Assembly: GCA_036674765.1 (NCBI GenBank)
Contig: JARVKI010000082.1
Location: 1 to 64,000, forward strand
Length of the DNA stretch: 64,000 bases
Reading direction: 5' to 3'
DNA from: Seiridium cupressi
Lineage: Eukaryota; Ascomycota; Sordariomycetes; Amphisphaeriales; Sporocadaceae
The position numbers and the translations under genes are program-made. The notes beneath the pieces were generated by a model. It was not told where the DNA came from. It did no database searches and saw only the letters and a program-made list of their open reading frames with translations. Every line of letters begins with the position of its first letter. The stretch's first letter is position 1. Shown piece by piece: positions 56,523-64,000 of this stretch.

Positions 56523-57659
56523 ATGTACTTCTCAAAAGTTACCCTTGCCGTGGCCGGTGCCAGCCTCGTCTCTGCCGCTCCCGTAGAGAAGCGCGCCGAG
56601 ATCACTGATGGTAAGTAATAGATCGTCCAGGTATTACTTGAAGCTCCTCGCAGCTAACTGTTCCATCTACAGCTGATATCCTCAACTACGCCCTAACATT
56701 GGAGCACCTCGAGGACACCTTCTACCGCGAGGGATTGGCCAAGTTCACAGAAGAGCAGTTCGCCGACGCCGGGTTCGACTCGACCTTTTATTCCAACCTG
56801 ATGGAGGTTGCCAGCGATGAGGCTTCCCACGTCAAGTTCCTCACAGCCGGTCTCACAGGTACGTCTAGTTAAAATCTCGGCCCTGAATGCAGGACTAGCA
56901 ATGCTAACAGACTCATCAAGCTGCCGGTGCCACCCCTGTGGCAGAGTGCACATATGACTTTGGCTACACTGATGTCGCCAGCTTCCTTGCCACGGCCTCG
57001 ATCCTCGAGGGTGTTGGTGTTTCGGCTTATCTCGGAGCCGCAGCTGACATCATGTCCAAGACCTACCTGACCGCCGCCGGTTCCATCTTGACGGTTGAGG
57101 CCCGCCACTCCGCCTACTTGCGATCCAAGCTGGGCAAGGTCCCCTTTCCCCAGGCCTTCGACGCCCCTTTGACCCTGGATGAGGTGTACTCTCTAGCCTC
57201 GCCATTCATCACCTCTTGCCCTGCCAGCAACCCTGCACTACCCGTCAAGGCTTTCCCCGCTCTGTCTCTTGACCCGGCTACTAGCACACCCATCAAGGCT
57301 GGCGATGCTATCACTTTGTTGACGCCTGTGAGTCCTTCAATCCACGTTGACATCAGCTTCCTGGAAACTAATATCGACACTTACAGGGCTACACTGTCAA
57401 GGGCGCCGATGGTGGAGCCAAGGTTTACGCTGCTTTTATCGCTGTCACCGGCCCAACATTCGTCGAAGCCACCCCTGTTGACGGTGGATTCTCTGTCAAG
57501 GTTCCCGAAGGCTTCGCTGGTCAGACCTACGCTGTCCTTACTGGCTGCAACGAGAGTGTCACTGATGAGACTGTTGTTGCTGGCCCTGCCCTCATTGAGG
57601 TATTTCCAACCTATCCATCTTGGATTTCGAGCGAAACCTAATGACCATCCTAGATCTAA
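56523..57659 (+). CDS. Rds1-like secreted ferritin-fold protein
   Basis: Predicted secreted protein of 299 residues in the Rds1/stress-response family (ferritin-like, Ferritin_2 type). Exons: 56523-56610, 56673-56858, 56921-57327, 57387-57599, 57654-57659. The introns are 62, 62, 59 and 54 nt, all in phase; the last exon adds only one residue (Ile) and the stop. Signal peptide MYFSKVTLAVAGASLVSAAP with a KR site. Helices with the pattern LNYALTLEHLEDTFYREGL and EVASDEASHVKFL hold the acidic/His pairs typical of this fold; Ile-Glu-Ile end as in family members. Known members respond to stress, nutrient and copper; metal binding here is inferred. Confidence 0.9.
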
Positions 57660-58470
57660 GAGTGGTTTTGACTGTGGATTTGGGAACGGCATATTGGAGA
57701 AACAAAATACCCAGGTGGCACTTGAAGCTGGATCGGGAGGTACTATGCCGATGCATACCCATCATAATAATTGGAGAGTATTTGTAATATCGTGAATGCG
57801 AAAATAGTTTGATATATCGAGTGTATCTCTGCCTTCTTGAAAACTACACAGCCGAACTATATCGTTAGGTGAAGGATAGTATTCGTCTAATACAATCTTC
57901 CATCAGGTCGACATCGGAATGCAATCAAATGCGGTCTTTGTGGTGGGTTGGTAGCATGCTCTGGCTAAATGAAGGGTGTATGATCATAAATATTCAGCTG
58001 TAACGAGTTTGCATTAGGCTCTTAGCTATAGTTATACAACATTCAAGTCGTCGCGACGTCACTGATTCCATCTGGTTCATCGGCAGGCACCTGGCTGAAT
58101 TGAATAAGGTTTCAGTGCCGCTGGAACATAGAGCCGCAATGTCTTCATTCAATCAACATGGCAAGAAGCAATACTCCGAGCCTCACGCATGGCCATGTAC
58201 ACGATGTCCTAGTACGAAGCAGTTCCCATTTCTCACAAAGCAGAGGTCACACATCACAAGCGCATGGGTAAAACAAGTTATCTAAAACGTTTCATTCGTC
58301 TACGGATTTCTTTATCCGGCCTTGTGTCGTCATCATCGGCGTCAATGTAGAGTACATGTATGGGTATGAGGCATTATGGGTGAAATATGCTGAACCAAGG
58401 GAGGAAACAATGATCCCGAACCAAAACTCCGTCGAACTTTTCAATTCCGAAATCCTGATCCATTAGGCAT
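57660..58470. other. Intergenic, convergent 3-prime flanks
   Basis: 3-prime regions of the Rds1-like gene and hsp90. No ORF with support. Confidence 0.5.
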
Positions 58471-60650
58471 TTAGTCGACCTCCTCCATGGTGCTGTCACC
58501 GGCCTCGGCGGCAGCATCGTCAGCAGTGGCAGGGGCCTCGGTGGCCTCCGTCTCGGGCTCCTCATCCAGGTTCAGACCCAGAGAGACAAGCTTGTGGATA
58601 CGCTCGGCGAAGCCAGCGGGCTCGTCAATGGTGAAACCAGAGACAAGCAGCGAGGTCTCAAAGAGAAGCTGGACGATGGACTTGACGGTGCGGTCATTCT
58701 CGCCATCGGCGGAGACCTTCTTCTTGAGCTCCTTGATGATGGGAGACTTGGGTGAGATCTCAAAGGTCTTCTTCGAGCTCATGTACGAGGACATGGAGGT
58801 GTCGCGGAGAGCCTGAGCCTTCATGATACGCTCCATGTTGGCAGACCAACCGAACTGGCCAGTTCGGATGGCGCAAGGCGAGCCGACAAGCTTGTGGCTG
58901 ACGACGACCTTCTCGACCTTGTCGCCCAGGACGTTCTTGAGGGCCTTGGCGAGGTCCTCGTACTCCTTCTCCTCCTCCTCGCGGGCCTTCTTCTCCTCCT
59001 CAGTCTCCTCGAGCTCAAAGTCCTTGGTAATGTCGACCAGCTTCTTGCCCTCGAACTCCTTGAGCTGAGTCATGGCATACTCATCAATGGGGTCGACGAG
59101 GAAGAGAACCTCAAAGTTCTTCTCCTTGAGGGCATCAAGGAAGGGAGACTTCTGGACAGCCTTGAGAGACTCGCCGGTGATGTAGTAGATGTTCTTCTGG
59201 TGCTCGGGCATGCGAGTGACGTAGTCAATGAGCGAGGTCTGCTCATCGCCAGACTTGGTGGAGTTGTAGCGGAGGAGCTTGGCGAGGAGGTTACGGTTCT
59301 GCGAGTCCTCGTGGATACCGAGCTTCAAGTTCTTGGAGAAGGCACTGTAGAACTTGTCAAACTGCTCCTTGTCCTCGGCGATCTCGTTGAAGAGCTCCAG
59401 GGCCTTCTTGACAATGTTCTTCTTGATGACCTTCATGATCTTGTTCTGCTGGAGAGTCTCACGGGACAGGTTGAGAGGGAGATCCTCAGAGTCGACAACA
59501 CCCTTGACGAAGCTGAGCCACTCGGGGATGAGGTCAGTGGCGTCATCGGTGATGAAGACACGGCGGACATAAAGCTTGATGTTGTTCTTGGTCTTCTTGG
59601 TCTCGAAGAGGTCGAAGGGAGCGCGCTTGGGGACGAAGAGGATGGCACGGAACTCGAGCTGACCCTCAACGGAGAAGTGCTTGACGCCAAGGTGGTCCTC
59701 CCAGTCGTTGGAGAGAGACTTGTAGAAAGAAGCATACTCCTCCTGGGTGATATCCTGAGGGTTGCGAGTCCAGATGGGCTTCTGCTTGTTGAGCTCCTCC
59801 TCTTCAATGCTGGTCTCCTTGACCTTCTTGGTCTTCTTCTTCTTCTCCTTCTCCTCATCCTCGTCGTCAACCTCCTCGATCTTGGGCTTCTTGTCATCGT
59901 CAACCTCCTCAACCTCCTCAGCATCCTCATCGGGGACCTCCTTCTCGGTCTCCTTGGTGACGTGGAGGTAGATGGGGTAGGAGATGAATTCGGAGTGCTT
60001 CTTGATGACCTCCTTGATCTTGCTCTCGTTCAGGTACTCCGACTGCTCGTCCTTGAGGTGGAGAACCATCTTGGAGCCGCGGCCAAGCTGCTCACCCTCG
60101 GTGTCAGCCTTGATGGAGAAAGTTCCACCGGCAGCTGACTCCCAGATGTACTGCTCATCATCGTTGTGCTTGGAAACGACAGTGACGCGGTCGGCGACAA
60201 GGTAGGCGGAGTAGAAACCGACACCGAATTGACCAATCATGGAAATATCGGCACCAGCAGTCAGAGCCTCCATGAACTGCTTGGTACCCGACCGGGCAAT
60301 CGTACCGAGGTTGTTGACTAGGTCCTGCGAAACAGCCGTAAGCATGTGTCGGCGGACGCAACAGCAGATGATGCAAAGGGTAGACGACTTACAGCCTTGG
60401 TCATACCAATACCGGTATCCCGGATGGTCAAAGTCTTGTTCTCCTTATCGGGGATGATGTCGATGCGGAGGTCCTTGCCCGAGTCGAGCTTGGACGGGTC
60501 GGAGAGAGCCTCATAACGGATCTTGTCGAGGGCATCAGAGGCGTTGGACACCAACTCTCTCAGGAAGATCTCCTTGTTTGAGTAGACGGTGTTGATGATC
60601 AGCGACAAAAGCTGAGAGATCTCAGCCTGGAACTCGAAAGTCTCAGACAT
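58471..60650 (-). CDS. hsp90: Cytosolic HSP90 chaperone
   Basis: ATP-dependent chaperone of 703 residues that matures kinases and transcription factors with co-chaperones in the cytosol. Exons: 60650-60393 and 60324-58471, with a 68-nt intron after GIGMTKA. The N-terminal GHKL ATPase domain shows [25 protein letters not shown] and [16 protein letters not shown] charged Glu/Lys linker follows (about 215-275), then the middle domain ([17 protein letters not shown]) and the dimer domain. The last five residues are MEEVD, the TPR co-chaperone docking site. The length is normal for fungi. Possible heat-shock elements lie upstream. The antisense strand holds a long Leu-rich ORF that is only a shadow of the acidic repeats. 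Confidence 0.99.
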
Positions 60651-60786
60651 CTTGATGTGTGAATGTGGAAAGGAATCGACTTCTGCAGGGTTGGACGTCA
60701 GCAGATGTTGCTTGTGAAAGGTTGTCGGGGGTGACTGAAGGTTGGTGGTGCAAAGGATGGGTTTGAGGTCGACGCAGTGGTGGGCA

Positions 60787-60866
60787 GAAATTTCAATGTT
60801 TGCAGAGCTTGCAAATGGAAGCCAATGGAAGGTCCGCGGCTTGGTGAATTGTGGAAGGTTCCAGAC
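60787..60866 (-). promoter_or_regulatory. Possible heat-shock elements upstream of hsp90
   Basis: GAA-AT-TTC at 60787-60794 and GAA-GG-TTC-CA-GA at 60854-60866 match the nGAAnnTTCn pattern of Hsf1 sites, 140-220 bp upstream of the ATG. A further TTC-CA-GAA lies at 61741-61748. Pattern match only. Confidence 0.45.
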
Positions 60867-63181
60867 CAAGGGAAAAGAGATCAATGGGAGTGTGAGTAAA
60901 GCGCAAATCCACGTTTGCACAGCTAGAGTCGCCGAATAATTGCTGCTGCACTTGACTACGGCCGGGGAATGTGTTTGTGCCGAACTTGGACTCAAGCAAC
61001 AGCGGTAGCAGCAGTTTCACCTCCAGATCACCGGGCGTATTTTCCTGTGCTGCTGGTAACATTTGACGACCAGGAAAGGTCACCAAAAATTGCTAGCAGT
61101 ACTGAAACGGGCCCTCAAAGCTTTGAAGTGATCACAGCTCCATGCGCTGGCTCAAAACACCGCCTCCAGCAAACAAACACTGCGGCAAGATGGAAAGTGC
61201 GGCGAGGCTGACATGGCGGGGAGCTCAGGGAAGAGTGGGCTTGATTGTGATGGCTTCACTTACCGGTGGGGGTTGTCTGAAGACGAAAAGGGTATCAAAG
61301 GATCTCTGCAGGGGAGCAGTAGATTGAGAATGGGTAGTGAGAGGAAGATTGAGAATATGGGAGGAAGGACTAGATTGAGCGGAAGAGAAAAGTTCACGAA
61401 GCTCGTCTTCTTGTAGGCCTGCGAACCAGCAACTGCTAAAGAGTCGGATTTTCAGGCCACACCCCTGCCGTTTGCTATTGTCAACCCCCAAAGAGAATTC
61501 GATGCGATTCCATCAGGCAGTCGCAACTCGGCAGCAATGCAACTAGCGCCGACCTGGCTTAGTGTCAGTACCACGGTTTGTTTTGATTCGTCGCTGTGGC
61601 CTGGCGGACTGAGGGACTGGCCTGTGCTCTGCTTGCCCGGCAACAGGCCCCTGCAGCCCTGGCGAACTGCGCCGAGCTGATTGGTTCAGAGCGCTTCGGG
61701 TGCCTCGACGACCCTTTGTTCCCGCCATTTTTCTCCAAAGTTCCAGAAGTGACTGTATCGAAAGGCTGTGTGAATGGACACAACAGTGGCGGCTGCTCTT
61801 TACAGCAAAGCATTGGCTACTCACGGGGCTGTGGTTGAAATGAATCTTTTTTCACGCCTGTTCCATTTTCTACATTCACCTCCGTGCATTATTGCAGCCT
61901 ATCAGATCTCTTCGTCGTGATTGAGCCTTGTGTGCCTTTGAAAACGCCCTGATGCCTTGATGCCATTCCCATCCTGTGGCGAGGCTGAGTTCCACCAAAA
62001 GTGGGCTGCGGAGTGCGGGGCGTGATGGGGAGATTGCGACTGTGACAATTGTGCTCAGCTGGCAGCCAGGTGCGATTTTATCTTATCAGCTGCTGCCTTC
62101 AAGCAACGCTCCCTTCCTGGGCGTCCCCCGGGTCCAAGATGTATTGATCCCCAATCAATACAATGTACAATGTACCTTCTTCAGCACATGAATGATCTTC
62201 CCCGCCCCTCCTTTCAGCTCCATCAAACATTAACTGCTGCCCTACTCAGCTGCGTTTGACAGCTCTTGCGCTGACGGACTTGACGTGTTGCCAAGTTGAA
62301 AGAGCTTGTTCACAACTTGAAGGGAACAAGTCGCATACCTGGCACGATCAACCGCCGGACTGCCAAATAGTCGTATGGTGAGAATGGCTGCTTAACACCA
62401 AGATTCGTCGACCCCAGGTAGCGTTTGGATGAAATGTAGACGTCCTCACTTGCGTACATTTCATGACTTCATCTTAGGCGCTAACTCTCGTTGCTTATAT
62501 GCCAGCGCTGCTGACGCTCGTTCAATGTAGCCATCTCGTCTTACTGGAGGATCGTCTACCCTGGTCTACCCACGATAAATCGACTGGTTCAAATAATACA
62601 CGACAATCGAGCGAGCCATCACCTACTCTAATCTATCATGCTGCATGTTTTGTATGACCAGTCGCCTGATCTGTCATTGGCTTTCAGCTACGACGTTACA
62701 GGTCATGCCGGGCCTGGCTGCGGGAGACGACATTTAAAGTGTGCTTTAAGGTATTAGAGTGCGCAGAGCATCTGCCACCTTCGTAAGAAGCCGTTGGAGA
62801 CGCTTCCGAACTCATCCTGTGGCGGCTTGGTATTGGTCAACCTGGAGGATGACTGCATGGGGCTATAGATTTGCTACCACATCAATCTTCAGCTCTGCCA
62901 TTTTAGACCCCTGGTCACTGACAGCGCTGCGGCCCCTCGTAACTATCTTTGGCGTGGGCGAGAAACGTATGCTGCTTCGGGGAATTTAGCTGAGGCCAAG
63001 TCACCCAAGTCTCTGTGCCGCATGTCATGTCTTTATGGATTGCCAATACCTAATGATCACCAAGATGCGTCGTCCTTTGTTCTCATTTCTGTTCTTTCTG
63101 TTCTTCCCCGAGCCTCGCGTGTATTGCATCTTTCCTTGTCATCATGAGTTGATGATGAGTGCTTAATAACGTATACATAAT
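60867..63181. other. Long intergenic region between divergent genes
   Basis: About 2.3 kb without a recognised gene, between hsp90 (minus) and the lectin-like gene (plus). Short overlapping ORFs on both strands near 61.5-61.8 kb have no domain. Probably promoters and 5-prime UTRs. Confidence 0.5.
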
Positions 63182-64000
63182 ATGGCGGACCACCAACAAT
63201 ACGAGCCAAGCTACAGCACGCTTGAAGTTGCTAGTTCTGTAAGTTGGATAAAAGTCCTAATAGAATCCTTTGGTCGAAATCAGCATGATACCTAGTCTCC
63301 TCCTAGATGCCCCATGTATTGTGACTAACGCTCGAACAGAATTCCACACATTTTGACGCCGCCAGCCACGCGCCTGAAGTTGCTCCCTCAGCTTATAAAG
63401 ATTCAAGTCATAACCATTACGACGACCAGCATCAAGTACCCGAGTACATTTCCAATCAAAGTGAAGCACCCGATACGTCCCGCCGCCAACTTCCAAGCCA
63501 ACAACCATCTGTGGGCTCTCGCGCAAAGTGGTCTGGATAATAACTATCATCGCCGTTCTCGCTATCGGTGGTTTGGCTGGTGGTCTTGGTGGCGGTCTCT
63601 CTACCAGAAACTCGGGTGAGGCCACACAATCGGCGACTCCTGAAACTCCAGCGGGCCCTCATGGAAACAACACAAATTCGACAGGACCAGTGACGGGTGT
63701 TTTGGCAGACTCTCAAATTGCTGCCAGCAACTTGACTGACAGTGGTCATGTTGGACGCCGCGCAGTCTTCTATCAGAAGAAAGGCTCCTTGTTCTACAGT
63801 CAATACCACACGGCCAATAACTCTTGGACCCAGTTCAGTGTCAGCGCCGTATTTGAGCGGGAGCTGCCAAACAATGTCCTGAAAGTGAAGCCTGGAACAC
63901 CGCTGGCCGTCGCCGCCGTGTCCTCGGACGATGATGATTATGTGCAAGCCACGAAAGGTGTATCTTCCGCATTCTCCTTATGCCTCTACTTCATCGACAC
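63182..64000 (+). CDS. Fungal lectin-like single-pass membrane protein, truncated by window
   Basis: Start of a gene whose N-terminus (MADHQQYEPSYSTLEVA), a membrane segment (VVWIITIIAVLAIGGLAGG) and the beginning of a lectin-like domain (IAASNLTDSGHVGRRAVFYQ) match fungal proteins with a fucose-specific-lectin-type propeller outside the membrane. Exons seen: 63182-63238, 63340 on, ending at about 63956 before a GTGTAT donor. The frame changes between the cytosolic part and the CGLSRKVVWII segment: either a 1-nt indel near 63470 or a 62-nt intron from about 63438 to 63499. The 3-prime half lies beyond the window. Confidence 0.7.

Noticed and set aside
59433..59930. Arg/Ser-rich minus-strand ORF inside hsp90
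   Set aside because: A +1-frame shadow of the same gene; low-complexity, with no start context.
58894..60138. 414-codon plus-strand ORF over hsp90
   Set aside because: Very Leu-rich antisense shadow of the Glu/Lys-rich HSP90 codons; no independent motif.
61543..61838. Overlapping ORFs on both strands
   Set aside because: No domain and no splice structure; probably the far hsp90 promoter region.
1..64000. tRNA, rRNA, CRISPR or intact transposon
   Set aside because: None recognised by eye. CRISPR is not expected in a fungus.

Overview
The window looks like a filamentous ascomycete, most likely a Sordariomycete and probably hypocrealean. Introns are short GT-AG introns (mostly 46-70 nt) with CTAAC/CTGAC-type branch sites. 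The gene families are typical fungal ones: Zn2Cys6 regulators, HET proteins, Dal5-type permeases, DUF3176, an Rds1-like ferritin-fold protein and a fungal lectin-like membrane protein. The HSP90 at 58.5-60.65 kb has the sequence flavour of that class; the order is an inference from memory, without a search. The left edge is an almost pure poly-C run, more like a contig end or sequencing artefact than a telomere.

Left part (0-15 kb), accessory in character: an alcohol dehydrogenase, an aldehyde dehydrogenase and an SDR are intact. A Zn2Cys6 regulator at 10.45-12.49 kb is intact except for two in-frame TAG codons. Ankyrin and NLR-like scraps and a decayed HET gene fill much of the rest. At 15.6-24 kb there are an MFS carrier with one TAG and one frameshift, an intronless arylsulfotransferase-like gene and an intronless S9 peptidase that looks bacterial in origin. 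At 25-26.6 kb two truncated genes (AIF-like oxidoreductase and C6 regulator) meet tail to tail.

Middle part (27.7-38.9 kb): a compact intact block of two type-B carboxylesterases, a class III aminotransferase, a Zn2Cys6 regulator and a Dal5-type MFS permease. This reads as a small catabolic or detoxification cluster (hydrolyse an ester, remove an amine, regulate, transport). A mutated secreted-protein gene, an F-box-like gene, a C6 regulator without a visible zinc cluster and a small secreted cysteine-repeat protein follow, up to 46.7 kb.

Right part (47.8-64 kb): an FMN-dependent oxidase pseudogene, a DUF3176 membrane protein with two lesions and another HET relic come first. Then there are ordinary genes: a GPI-anchored small protein, an Rds1-like protein, hsp90 and the start of a lectin-like membrane protein cut by the window edge.

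Most notable: (1) the two TAG codons in an otherwise open regulator, open to an A-to-I editing or a RIP explanation; (2) two unrelated genes carrying alignable introns of 156 and 157 nt, resembling introner-like elements; (3) a secreted protein with two identically spaced four-cysteine modules, each preceded by an Arg-rich cleavage site; (4) the esterase/aminotransferase/permease cluster. No rRNA, tRNA, CRISPR or complete transposon was recognised.
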